Position numbers and translations under genes: made by a program
In this document: piece by piece, positions 1 to 9,224 of the stretch
Position numbering within the stretch: the stretch's first letter is position 1
Layout: each line of letters begins with the position of its first letter
The notes under the pieces: model-generated
What the model was told of the DNA's origin: nothing
Database searches by the model: none
Seen by the model: only the letters and a program-made list of their open reading frames with translations
Assembly (NCBI RefSeq): GCF_026810225.1
Contig: NZ_CP113865.1
Location: 411,001 to 475,000, forward strand
From: Caldicellulosiruptor morganii
Lineage (GTDB): Bacteria; Bacillota; Thermoanaerobacteria; Caldicellulosiruptorales; Caldicellulosiruptoraceae
Direction: 5' to 3'
Length of the DNA: 64,000 nt

Positions 1-1047
1 CTGTGCTGCTAAGGTTATTGCAAAGTCGTTTGCCATCACCTGAAAAGCTATTGTGTTTATAAGCTCTGGTATAACAGGATTCACCTTTCCTGGCATTATA
101 CTTGAGCCTGCTTGAACAGCTGGCAGATTTATTTCGTTTAGTCCTGTATTTGGTCCAGAAGAAAGAAGACGCAAATCGTTTGCAATCTTTGAAAGATTTA
201 CCGCTAAGGCTTTCAAAAGGCCAGAGCATTCAACGAAAACATCTGCATTTTGTGTTGCATCCATGAGATAATCTGATCGTGCAAGGCCGATTTTGGTAAG
301 GTTTCTTAGTATTTCTATCACTTTGAAAATGTATTTCAAAGGTGCGTTGACTCCTGTGCCAACAGCAGTTGCACCAAGATTGACAACTCTCAGGCGCTCT
401 TCAACCTTGTATAGTCTCCATCTGTCGCGCGATATTGCCTGGGCATATGCACCAAACTCCTGACCAAGTGTTACAGGCAGGGCATCTTGCAGCTGTGTTC
501 TTCCTGCCTTTATTACATCCTCAAATTCATGTTCTTTTCTCTGGAGGCTTTTTTGAAGTTCTGCACATTCTTCAGAAAGTTCTCTTACATTCCAAATTGT
601 GGCAATTCGCAGGGCTGTAGGGTATACATCGTTTGTTGACTGTGACATATTAACATGGTTGATTGGATGAATTATATCATACTCACCTGGTTTTCTTCCA
701 ATGTGAATTAAGGCTATATTTGCAATAACCTCATTTACATTCATATTTGTAGATGTTCCAGCACCGCCCTGGAATCTATCTACAATGAACTGGTCATCAT
801 ATTTTCCTGCTAAAATCTCATCACATGCAAAAACAATTGCATCTTTGATTTTTTCATCCAAAAGACCAACTTCATGATTTGCAATTGCACATGCTTTTTT
901 GACCATAACAAGTGCTTTTATCAAGTCTTTGTCAATGCTCTTTCCAGAGACATTGAAATTAGCAAAAGCGCGCTTTGTATGAATGCCATAAAGCTCAGAA
1001 TCAGAAAGCTCTATGCTACCCAAAAAATCTTTTTCTATTCTTGACAT
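1..1047 (-). CDS. aspA: aspartate ammonia-lyase (3' end outside window)
   Basis: The product would deaminate L-aspartate to fumarate and ammonia in the cytoplasm. The reading frame is open from the ATG at 1047 down to base 1, so about 349 residues are present and the C-terminus is missing. The N-terminus reads MSRIEKDFLGSIELSD followed by LYGIHTKRA, as in aspartases. Near the window edge the fumarase/aspartase superfamily signature GSSIMPGKVNPVIPE is readable on the minus strand (about 62-110). A class II fumarase is possible, but the N-terminal sequence favours aspartase. A diverged copy of this gene's 5' end lies at 10.7 kb. Confidence 0.9.
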   Translation of the reverse strand, partial: MSRIEKDFLGSIELSDSELYGIHTKRAFANFNVSGKSIDKDLIKALVMVKKACAIANHEVGLLDEKIKDAIVFACDEILAGKYDDQFIVDRFQGGAGTSTNMNVNEVIANIALIHIGRKPGEYDIIHPINHVNMSQSTNDVYPTALRIATIWNVRELSEECAELQKSLQRKEHEFEDVIKAGRTQLQDALPVTLGQEFGAYAQAISRDRWRLYKVEERLRVVNLGATAVGTGVNAPLKYIFKVIEILRNLTKIGLARSDYLMDATQNADVFVECSGLLKALAVNLSKIANDLRLLSSGPNTGLNEINLPAVQAGSSIMPGKVNPVIPELINTIAFQVMANDFAITLAAQ

Positions 1048-1350
1048 TGCTGTATATCTCTCCTGATTAAGTGTATTTTAAAATTGTCCTATATTAATCA
1101 ACATCAAATATTATATCATATCGGTGAGAATTCAGGTGAAAAAGACACAATTTTAAAAGTACTTTCTTTAATTGCGGAATTTTAAAGCTTTGTGAGAGGT
1201 TTTTATGTCCAGTAAAGCTAAATTTAAATCAGTTCACAACAGTCATTTCAGGTGATTTTTCCCTTTGGAATTATGTTTGTTTTGTTAGTGTGTAATTAGA
1301 GTGCAAAAAATATAGTAATTGGTTTAGTTTAAAAACAGAAAATAGTCCAG
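1006..1350. repeat. copy A of a duplicated aspA 5' region
   Basis: This stretch holds the first codons of aspA and its upstream DNA. It matches 10690-10975 over most of its length with clear divergence. Shared blocks include the codons for FLGSI, the string tctcctgattaa, aatattatatcata, and a later AATTAG...CAAAAAAT block. Both copies have the same orientation, so they are direct repeats about 9.7 kb apart. Confidence 0.75.
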
Positions 1351-1707
1351 GGTAAATTTTTATCTTTGACAAGACAAAATAATGCAAAACTAAGTGCAGA
1401 ATATTGCAAAAAAAAACAATATTGTGAATTGAAATTTAAAACAAAAGCTATATATTACAATTAAAGCCTCTTGCCTGAAAGTAGAGTTAAAAAAGGGGAG
1501 AGAATTTGATGTTGGGGATATTGATTTGAGAAGGATAATGGTTTGAATTAATTTATTAGTGTTTAGATTTCCTTCTAAGAGAGTATATACTTTATATAAC
1601 TATATTTTACATTACCTATAAAAAAATAAGGTCTTTCAAAATTTTATAAAATTTAGTAATATTAGTTTTGGGTGGGGTTGTTCATACTTTATTTTGGAGG
1701 TATTCTT
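1048..1707. other. 660-base gene-free stretch
   Basis: This AT-rich stretch contains the aspA upstream region (copy A of the repeat) and then about 350 bases in which I see no gene or RNA. The last bases carry the ribosome binding site ttttggagg (about 1692-1700) for the radical SAM pseudogene. No convincing precursor peptide gene for the radical SAM enzymes was found. Confidence 0.5.
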
Positions 1708-2682
1708 ATGAAAGTGATATGGAATTTGACGAGACTGTGCAACTGGAATTGTGTGATTTGTTGTGTCGATGCTGTTCATGTAAGTAACAAACAAATACCA
1801 GAGATTTAAAAAAGATTGATTTTAAATGGGAAGGAATTAACATTCGAAGAAAAAGTGAAAATAGTTAACGATTTATATAATAGTGGTATAAACTCAATTG
1901 ATTTTTCAGGTGGAAATCTGCTTTTAATAAATGATAATATTAAATTACTTCAATATGCTGCTTCTAAATTTTCAAAAGATTGTTTATCTATAAGTATACC
2001 AGGGAATAATTTAAATTCTTAATTAATCTGCAATTTAAAGGATTATGTATCTAAAGTTGAATTTACGTTAGATAATGTAGAAGGTGACAAGGATGGTTCA
2101 AGACCAAATGGATTTGTTGAGTTGGCAAAGAATGCAATAAAATTGTGTGTAAAAGAAAATATCACTGTATGTGTTAGTACAGTGCTTAAAAAAAGTAATG
2201 TTTCACCTAAGAACTTGAGTAAAATTTATTACTTTTTAATTGAAAATGGTGTAGAAGAATGGGAAATATTGCGCTTTTACCAGGTAGGAAGAGCAGCGAA
2301 TATTTATGCTCTAAATCCTGATGATAATGAACTTAAAGAGGCAATTAAGTACATAGATGAACTCAAAAAGGAAAATATTATACAAATTTCATATCAGCAT
2401 TCTTTAAAAAACAAAATTTACGGAAATGTTAAGTGTAATGCTTTAAGTCATTCAATAGGTATATTTGCTGATGGAACAGTTAGTGCATGTGCTTGGGCAC
2501 TTGGATATAATGGTAGGCCAATTGATGAAAATTTTGTATTGGGAAAGATGCCAGAAAAAAGCTTGAAAGATATTATTGAGAGTGATAAAGCATTAAAATG
2601 GAATAGTAATAAGCTAAAAAATTCTGCTTCAATATGTCAGCTTGATAAAATTATGCTGAATAATCTGTATTTCACTAAATAG
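1708..2682 (+). pseudogene. radical SAM/SPASM-like protein broken by two in-frame stops
   Basis: A gene of 324 codons runs in one frame from the ATG at 1708 to the TAG at 2680 but is interrupted by TAA at 1807 (codon 34) and TAA at 2020 (codon 105). A good ribosome binding site precedes the ATG. Residues 11-18 read CNWNCVIC, the CX3CX2C motif that binds the radical SAM cluster. The C-terminal part has GNVKCNALSH, GTVSACAWALGY and a later cysteine, a pattern like SPASM domains. Both stops could come from single C-to-T changes in CAA. It is probably a recent pseudogene; assembly error or readthrough cannot be excluded. It lies 6-21 bases upstream of a second radical SAM gene. The substrate is unknown. 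Confidence 0.8.
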
Positions 2683-2703
2683 GAAAAGGTGTACGAGGAT
2701 AAA

Positions 2704-3513
2704 ATGCAAGCTATAAGATGTAAAACAATTCTTACTAAAAGTAAGTTACCAAGTGTTGATTACTGCTATAATGTTTATATTGGATGTACCCATGCATGCC
2801 AATACTGTTACGCAGAATTTATGAAAAAATTTACAGGACATATTAATGATGAATGGGGTCAATTTGTTGACTACAAAGAAAATGCTTTAGAGATACTTGA
2901 GAAAGAAATTAAAAAGGTTAAAAAGAACGAAAAAGTATTATTGGGAAGTGTTACCGATTCCTACCAACCGATAGAAAAGAAACTTCTTTTGACAAGGAAA
3001 AGTCTCGAAATATTTTTAAAGAATAAAACACATATTTCTATTTTAACCAAATCAGCTTTAGTTTTAAGAGATATTGACATACTATCATGTTACGACAAGT
3101 GTGAAGTAGGTATAAGCTGTGGTTTTTTAGATAAGAATGTTTATCAAATTTTGGAACCACGTGCTAGCAATCCTTATGAAAGAATAATGGTCCTCAGAGA
3201 ATTGAAACGTGCAGGAATAAGAACATATTTATTCATAAGTCCAATAATTCCTTTTATCAGTGATATAGAATCTATTTTTTCTTTAGCAGGGGACAGTATT
3301 GATTTTGCAATGGCTGAAGTATTAAATACAAAGTGTAACAATATTAATAAATTAAGAAGTATATTAGAAAAATTAGTTGGATACGAAAAATCTTTGAAAA
3401 TACTGAAACTTTGTAAAGATAAAGAATATTTATCGACGATTCAAGATAAATTTGAAGCCTTATGTAGAACTTATAAAGTCGAAAATAAAGGATTTTTTGC
3501 TCATAAGAATTAA
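2704..3513 (+). CDS. SPL-type radical SAM protein
   Basis: This is a complete radical SAM protein of about 269 residues. I favour the ATG at 2704, with gagg five bases upstream; a GTG at 2689 would add five residues. The cluster motif CTHACQYC (CX3CX2C) is at residues 28-35, followed by YAEFMKKFTGH. The downstream pattern VTDSYQPIEKKLLLTRKSLE and ISILTKS resembles the spore-photoproduct-lyase-like radical SAM group. The exact reaction cannot be read from the sequence. With the broken radical SAM gene upstream and the membrane protein downstream it looks like a small three-gene operon. Confidence 0.8.
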   Translation: MQAIRCKTILTKSKLPSVDYCYNVYIGCTHACQYCYAEFMKKFTGHINDEWGQFVDYKENALEILEKEIKKVKKNEKVLLGSVTDSYQPIEKKLLLTRKSLEIFLKNKTHISILTKSALVLRDIDILSCYDKCEVGISCGFLDKNVYQILEPRASNPYERIMVLRELKRAGIRTYLFISPIIPFISDIESIFSLAGDSIDFAMAEVLNTKCNNINKLRSILEKLVGYEKSLKILKLCKDKEYLSTIQDKFEALCRTYKVENKGFFAHKN

Positions 3514-3551
3514 GCAATATGAAAACATTATAGTATATAAGAGGCAAAAAG

Positions 3552-4580
3552 ATGGTAAAAGATTGTTTATTCTTTCTGGTAAAGTTTAGTTCATATATGC
3601 CAATGGTATTATTACCGTTATTTATATATAAAGAATTTAATAACGTGTTTTTAATTGGTATTTCGTTAGCGTTGTGGAGGATGTTGTCATATTACAAATG
3701 TAACGTTATTCATAAAACATTACAGAAGTATATTGTTAGAGCAAGTTTGATATTAATTTTAATAGTAGACTTGTTATATCCTGTAAATCTAAAATATAAT
3801 GTATTACTTTTAATCTTTATTTCTTCTTTATTGTCTTCGTATCTGAGAGTAGAGCCTGCCTGTTTAAGAGAGAATGCGTTAACTAATTTTATATTCATAG
3901 TGAGTGGAATGATAGCTGCTGGTTTAATAATGTATAATTTACGCTTCCTAAGTTTTTACTTCAACATTCTTAATATTGCATTATTGTTAGTTGGTAGAAT
4001 TTCTCCATTTGAAAAAATAAAAAGATGTTCATTTAAAGTATTTAAGTATGATTTAATAACTGTATTTCTTCATAATTTCATTTACTATTTTTTTATTTTT
4101 TCTATTCCACTTATTATGTTTGAGTTAACTGGAAGTTATTATATAACTGGAGTAGCTGTTTCATTTAATTGGATGTTATTTATACCCAAATATTACATAA
4201 TTAATTTTTTAAAAAAATACATGGATATAAGATATATAATAGCAGTTGGTTTTCTGATTTCATCTTCTTTGTTTGTTATAATAGCAGCATATATAAAAAG
4301 TCAAATAATTATTCTATGTAGTTTGCTATTTCATGGGATAAGTGGAGGGATTTCGGAAGGTTTTTGGGACATAGAATATATTAGAAAAGAAACGACTTGC
4401 TATTGGGATACATGGAAGGTCGGTGGAATTTTAGGAGGAATTACAGGAAGTTTTATAGTTTATTATTTGGGTTTTGAAAAATTATTTTTTATTAGTGCCT
4501 TATTAGCTTTTATTTGTGCAACTATAAATTTTTATTTGGCTATTGAATCACAATTTAGCCGTTTGCAAAATGGTTGGTGA
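3552..4580 (+). CDS. multi-pass membrane protein, MFS-like
   Basis: The 342-residue product has about ten hydrophobic segments spread over its whole length and few charged residues, as in a major-facilitator-type transporter. No family signature is strong enough for a substrate. It starts 38 bases after the radical SAM gene with the site agaggcaaaaag before the ATG and is probably cotranscribed. A transport role for a product of the neighbouring radical SAM enzymes is a guess from context. Its last codons contain a 14-base sequence (4541-4554) that is repeated at 6391-6404, beyond the IS element. Confidence 0.6.
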   Translation: MVKDCLFFLVKFSSYMPMVLLPLFIYKEFNNVFLIGISLALWRMLSYYKCNVIHKTLQKYIVRASLILILIVDLLYPVNLKYNVLLLIFISSLLSSYLRVEPACLRENALTNFIFIVSGMIAAGLIMYNLRFLSFYFNILNIALLLVGRISPFEKIKRCSFKVFKYDLITVFLHNFIYYFFIFSIPLIMFELTGSYYITGVAVSFNWMLFIPKYYIINFLKKYMDIRYIIAVGFLISSSLFVIIAAYIKSQIIILCSLLFHGISGGISEGFWDIEYIRKETTCYWDTWKVGGILGGITGSFIVYYLGFEKLFFISALLAFICATINFYLAIESQFSRLQNGW

Positions 4581-4823
4581 TTGAAGGTAACAGATGCCAA
4601 TACTAACATGAAATACTATCAAGATACAAAAAGAAAAGCAAAATGACAACCAAATATTATCAATGCAAACAAAAATAATCAGCAACAAACATATGACAAA
4701 AATTAACAATATCAAAAAAGACAATAGTATCCTAAGCCTTCTAGCTTCTTGGCTTTAGAAGGTTAAGTAAAAAACAAAGTCACAAATTTTTGGTAGATTA
4801 ATGATTTAAGAAAAATTGTAGTT
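4581..4823. other. flank between membrane protein gene and transposase
   Basis: This is AT-rich DNA with no gene. An inverted repeat CCTTCTA/TAGAAGG (4737-4743 and 4756-4762) lies downstream of the minus-strand transposase and may mark its transcript end or the IS end. I could not fix the left terminus of the IS. Confidence 0.4.
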
Positions 4824-6254
4824 TTAAGCGATAAGTTTTTTGAGTTTGTTAAGCTTTTTGATAGTTAATTTAGAACAATAGAGTTTGATATTGTGAGCAA
4901 GGATAAACAAAAGTGAGTAAGTAATTGCAGAGAGTAAAAAATCAGAGAAGATAGAAATATGGTCATAAGTACAGATGACATCGGAGCCCATATAGGATTT
5001 TAGGTGATAAATAGTCTGCTCTACAGCGACACGTTTATTGTAGAGGTCTAAAAACTCTTGAGAATTTCTGTTGATACCTGGGGAAGAGCGAAAATCGTCA
5101 GGGTAAGTGTAGAACATTCTGCCAGATTTAGAGTTAGTACAAGGTTGAGGGCAAGAGCAAATGCGTTTGCCGTCTTTATAACAAGACATGGGGCAGACCC
5201 ATTTAAGACGCACAGAACGATTTTTACCCTGACATTTGCCTTCAGGTTTAAAAGGTTGATTGAACTTTTTGCAGATAGGGACACCATCTTCAGATATAAC
5301 GATATTAGGGTCTGAAGTAGGTGTAGTATTTTTAGAGGCTCTTGGATTTAGAGGGATAATGATTTTGGAGAAGTTGAAAGTGTTTTTTAAAGTTGAGTAG
5401 ATGTTATGTGCATCCAAGGCACTGTCAGCGATGAAAGTGGAGAAATTTTTGGGAATGTAAGAGAATAGAGTTTCGAGCGAAGGAAATAAAGCTTTAGAGT
5501 CAGAGATAGCCTTTGCTTCTTGAGGGTCAGAAGAAGGAGAGTCAGAGTTAAACAGAGGTACTAAAGCCAAAGGAATACCGAGAGCATTGGTAATGACAGC
5601 GAATTTTAAAGCCCAGCAGAAATGGCCATTTACGAACATAAGACGGATATTAGAATTAGCATTAGCAGTTTTAGGCAAGGAAGAATAAACAAGAGAGTAG
5701 ATTTTATCAGAGGACAGCTCAGGGTTAGCTTTTGAGGTATTTTTCAAGAGAGATTGAATGAATTTAGGGTTATTTTCACGGACCTTTGGGACAATACCGG
5801 TTGTATCGAAGATTAAGATTGAAGCAAGTTCAGGGGATTGCCTAAGAGAAATATTGTGTGCATGGATAGAGATATTTTGAAAAAGTTTATGGATTTCGTT
5901 GTTGAAGATTTTTCTGAAGCGAGAGAAGGTTGAAATAGAGGGAACATTACCATTTAAGTTACAGAATGAACGAAGTTCATAGGAGTTAAGAAGCACAGCG
6001 CGGAGCTGAGTAAGAGTATTGAGTTTGAGTAATTTTTGGACAAAAAAGCAAAGGAGCATAGATTCTAAGGAGAAGCATCTATGCTTACCAAAGTATTTGT
6101 AGTAGGCATTGTAGAAAGAAGAAGGTATGTAGTCTGATAAGTTGATGAATTTATTGAACAAGCCCAAGAGGCTTTCAGGCTTGTAGAGAGCCGAAGCCTT
6201 TAGGTGGGAGAATAGATCGAGGAAAGAAAGTTGTTTAGGTTTGTTGTTGAACAT
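4824..6254 (-). mobile_element. DDE transposase of an insertion sequence
   Basis: The gene encodes an apparently intact 476-residue transposase. The ATG at 6254 is chosen because the minus strand has GAGGAGGGGG just upstream; a start at 6272 would lie inside that site. Likely catalytic acidic residues are in IFDTTG, in IADSALDAHN and in RVAVEQTIYHLKSYMG, giving a D-D-E arrangement. A cysteine-rich stretch before the last (CPMSC, CSCPQPC) may bind zinc. It resembles IS4/IS1182-type enzymes; I do not assign a family. The reading frame is uninterrupted, so the copy may be active. Confidence 0.85.
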
Positions 6255-6262
6255 TTTGGACC

Positions 6263-6323
6263 CCCTCCTCATAGTAGAAAATTTGTTTTATATAATCATA
6301 TTTTACTACAACTATGAGGAGGG
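6263..6323 (-). promoter_or_regulatory. hairpin sequestering the transposase ribosome binding site
   Basis: A perfect 13-base inverted repeat, CCCTCCTCATAGT at 6263-6275 and ACTATGAGGAGGG at 6311-6323, surrounds an AT-rich loop. In a minus-strand transcript that enters from outside, the 5' arm would pair with the arm that carries the transposase Shine-Dalgarno sequence. The loop contains -10-like sequence (minus strand ttatataaaac). A transcript begun there would lack the 5' arm and be translatable. Confidence 0.6.
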
Positions 6324-6435
6324 TGACCAGACTTTTTCGAATCTTTATAAAGCTTGATAACGCTCATATTGAGCGTTTCTGCAAAAGGCTAATTGAATCA
6401 CAATTGGAAAGGAGGGATGCAAAATAATTATTATT

Positions 6436-7422
6436 ATGGAAAATGTTGTAAAAACATATAGGGTTCAACAAAGGGGAAAAAGCATCATTGGGGTTGTAAA
6501 GAGTTTTTTTACAAAAAATTACAAAGAAATAAATGCGGTTAACAATTTGAGCCTTACTATTAATAAGGGAGAACTTGTAGGATATATTGGAGTAAATGGT
6601 GCGGGGAAATCTACAACCATAAAGATGTTGGTGGGAATTTTAGCACCAACAAAAGGCAAAATAAGTGTTTTAGGGAAGGACCCACATAAACATAGAAGAG
6701 AAATTGCCAAAAGGATAGGAGTTGTTTTTGGACAACGTTCTCAATTGATTTGGGATCTTCCACCAATTGATACTTTCGATCTTTTTTCAAAGATTTATGA
6801 GATACCTAAGGAGGAATACCGAAGCAGATTGAAGTACTTAGTAGAACATATGGGAATAGAAGATATCGTTCATGTACCTGTTAGGAAATTGAGCCTTGGG
6901 CAAAGAATGTGTTGTGAAATTGTGGCCTCGCTATTACATAACCCTGAAATACTTTTCCTTGATGAACCGACGATTGGACTTGATATATTTAACAAAGAAA
7001 AGGTAAGAAATTTTATTAAAAAATTAAACGAAGAACTCGGGACTACAGTGATTTTAACATCACATGATTTATCTGATATTGAAAATTTATGCAGGAGAAT
7101 TATAATTATCGACAAAGGTTCAATTATTTTTGATGGGACACTTGAAGATTTAAAAACGAAATATGGAACTAAAAGTACTATTAAAATTGAACTAATTGAA
7201 AAAAGTAAACCTGTAAACTTTGACTGTAATGATATTAAAGTTGAGATAGATTATAACAATAATTTTCTTTATATCAGATACAGCAAGAGAATGTATAGGA
7301 CCACCGATTTGATAAATCTCGTTATACAAAATTTAGATGGTATCAAAGATATATCAATTATTGATAACAACCTTGAAGATATTGTCAAAGAAATTTATTT
7401 AAATAAGCATCGGAGGGATTAA
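6436..7422 (+). CDS. ABC-2 exporter ATPase subunit
   Basis: The 328-residue ATPase powers the two permeases encoded next to it. Walker A is GVNGAGKST (residues 52-60), the signature is LSLGQ (152-156), Walker B is ILFLDEP (172-178) and the switch histidine is in LTSHD. The C-terminal 90 residues are typical of the longer NatA-like ATPases. The start is uncertain: AAAGGAGGG ends about 20 bases before the ATG at 6436, too far for good initiation. An in-frame ATA or ATT around 6424-6433 sits at normal spacing. The transported substrate is unknown. Confidence 0.85.
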   Translation: MENVVKTYRVQQRGKSIIGVVKSFFTKNYKEINAVNNLSLTINKGELVGYIGVNGAGKSTTIKMLVGILAPTKGKISVLGKDPHKHRREIAKRIGVVFGQRSQLIWDLPPIDTFDLFSKIYEIPKEEYRSRLKYLVEHMGIEDIVHVPVRKLSLGQRMCCEIVASLLHNPEILFLDEPTIGLDIFNKEKVRNFIKKLNEELGTTVILTSHDLSDIENLCRRIIIIDKGSIIFDGTLEDLKTKYGTKSTIKIELIEKSKPVNFDCNDIKVEIDYNNNFLYIRYSKRMYRTTDLINLVIQNLDGIKDISIIDNNLEDIVKEIYLNKHRRD

Positions 7423-7423
7423 A

Positions 7424-8272
7424 TTGAATTTAAAGTATAAATTTGAAAAATGTTTTTATATTTCATATTATGCATTCAAGCAATCATCCACATATTGGAT
7501 GAATAATTTTTTAAGTATGTTAAGTTCTATTATATTTATTGCAATTGTATATTACATGTGGACAGCTGTATATTCATCTACTGATAATTTCAATTTTATT
7601 GCACTGAATAAAACCACAACATATGTATGTGTGATAACCATTATAAATCAAATAATAAGTAGAAATACTGAAATGGAAATTGGAGCAAAAGTAATTAGTG
7701 GAAATATATCGATAGATTTAATTAGACCAATAAATTTTTTTGGTTATTTATTTTTTAACAGAGTTGGTGTTGTTTTTTTTAATTTTGTTTTTTCAATCAT
7801 TCCATTAATCTTTACTGCAAAGGTTATTTTCAAAATTGACATTATAAAAGATATTTTCACATTAGTAATAACTATAACAAGTGTTTTATTATCATTTATA
7901 CTTGTGTATATGTTTGAATTTTTAGTTGGATTAGTAAGTTTTTGGACAACCCAGGTATTTGGGGTATCCATTTTAAAATCCTCGTTGATAAATTTACTTG
8001 CTGGTTTAACTGTGCCACTTACATTTTATCCTGAGTCGATTCAGAAAATATTAATTAATCTTCCATTTCAAGCAATGTATAATATACCTGCTTCTATATA
8101 CTCTGGTCTGACTTATAGAGTAAATGTATTCCAACATTTGCTAATAGTATTAGGTATAAATAGTGTTGCAAAATATTTACTAGAACAGATAATATGGATT
8201 TTTATCTTTTCTCTTATAACATTTTTATGTTGGAGGATAGTAAATAAAAAAATAGTAATTCAGGGAGGTTAA
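7424..8272 (+). CDS. ABC-2 family permease, first subunit
   Basis: This 282-residue protein has about six hydrophobic segments and starts with TTG, preceded by cggagg at 7411-7416. It begins one base after the ATPase stop, so the genes are tightly coupled. Sequence style and pairing with a second similar permease fit the ABC-2 permeases once called DUF990. Motifs such as RPINFFGYLFF recall that family. It probably forms a heterodimeric channel with the next gene product. Confidence 0.75.
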   Translation: MNLKYKFEKCFYISYYAFKQSSTYWMNNFLSMLSSIIFIAIVYYMWTAVYSSTDNFNFIALNKTTTYVCVITIINQIISRNTEMEIGAKVISGNISIDLIRPINFFGYLFFNRVGVVFFNFVFSIIPLIFTAKVIFKIDIIKDIFTLVITITSVLLSFILVYMFEFLVGLVSFWTTQVFGVSILKSSLINLLAGLTVPLTFYPESIQKILINLPFQAMYNIPASIYSGLTYRVNVFQHLLIVLGINSVAKYLLEQIIWIFIFSLITFLCWRIVNKKIVIQGG

Positions 8273-8279
8273 CTCAGAA

Positions 8280-9065
8280 ATGCCTAAATTGTTGTTATTG
8301 TATGGAAGTTACTTTAAAGTTAATATAAAAAAACTTGTCGAATATAAAGGTGATTTTATTTTCAACTTAATTTCAGTACTTGTATGGGTTAGTATAGGAC
8401 TTATTAATATAGGAATAATTTTTGATAAACTCCAATCGTTAAAAGGTTGGAGTTTGCCTGAAATTAGTTTGCTTTACGGCATGTGGTCTTTAACATTTGC
8501 AATGTACAACGCTTTTGGAAATGGGATTTTGGATATTGAAAACCATATAGTTACAGGAAGTATGGATGTATTATTAACAAAACCTATAAGTCCTCTTTTT
8601 CAAATAGTATGTTCAAGAATCAACACAATGGGTGTAGGATTTCTTGTGTTCGGAGTTGTTGTTATGATAATTTCAGCGTATAATATAAATTACACTTGGA
8701 ATGTTTTAAAAATTTTGTATTTAATAGTAACCTCAATAACTGGAGGACTACTTATATTTGCTACATATTTGATTTTGGGAAGTTTGGCTTTTTGGTTGTT
8801 ACATTCAACATCAGCTATACGCATAGGATATGACATTCACAAATTTGCACAATATCCTCTTAGTATTTATGGAGATGGAATTAAAATCATATTAGTAACC
8901 ATATTTCCGTATGCGTTTACAAATTATTATCCTATAGCATTTTTACTGGGTAAAGTACCAGTATTTTACGGTATTTTGTCTCCCATATTTTGTATTATAA
9001 TTTTTATTTTGTCTTTAAGAATATGGCGTTTGGGACTGAAAAGATATGAAGGAACTGGTTCGTAA
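8280..9065 (+). CDS. ABC-2 family permease, second subunit
   Basis: The 261-residue protein has about six hydrophobic segments. It contains ENHIVTGSMDVLLTKPISPLF, a region typical of the DUF990-type ABC-2 permeases, and ends with RIWRLGLKRYEGTGS. A site ggaggtt lies about eight bases before the ATG, seven bases after the preceding stop codon. It completes an ATPase-permease-permease operon. Export is more likely than import because there is no binding protein gene. Confidence 0.75.
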   Translation: MPKLLLLYGSYFKVNIKKLVEYKGDFIFNLISVLVWVSIGLINIGIIFDKLQSLKGWSLPEISLLYGMWSLTFAMYNAFGNGILDIENHIVTGSMDVLLTKPISPLFQIVCSRINTMGVGFLVFGVVVMIISAYNINYTWNVLKILYLIVTSITGGLLIFATYLILGSLAFWLLHSTSAIRIGYDIHKFAQYPLSIYGDGIKIILVTIFPYAFTNYYPIAFLLGKVPVFYGILSPIFCIIIFILSLRIWRLGLKRYEGTGS

Positions 9066-9224
9066 TTAAGACAAACAGCAAATTAGTTCAAAAATTTCTA
9101 AAAGACTTCTTTATATAATCAAATTCATCAGTAACAATTAAATCAAAAATTCGATAGGCACCAATATAGTTTAAGATTACATAAAGATAAATATTTAAAT
9201 TGAAATATGTGGAGGTGAAATATA

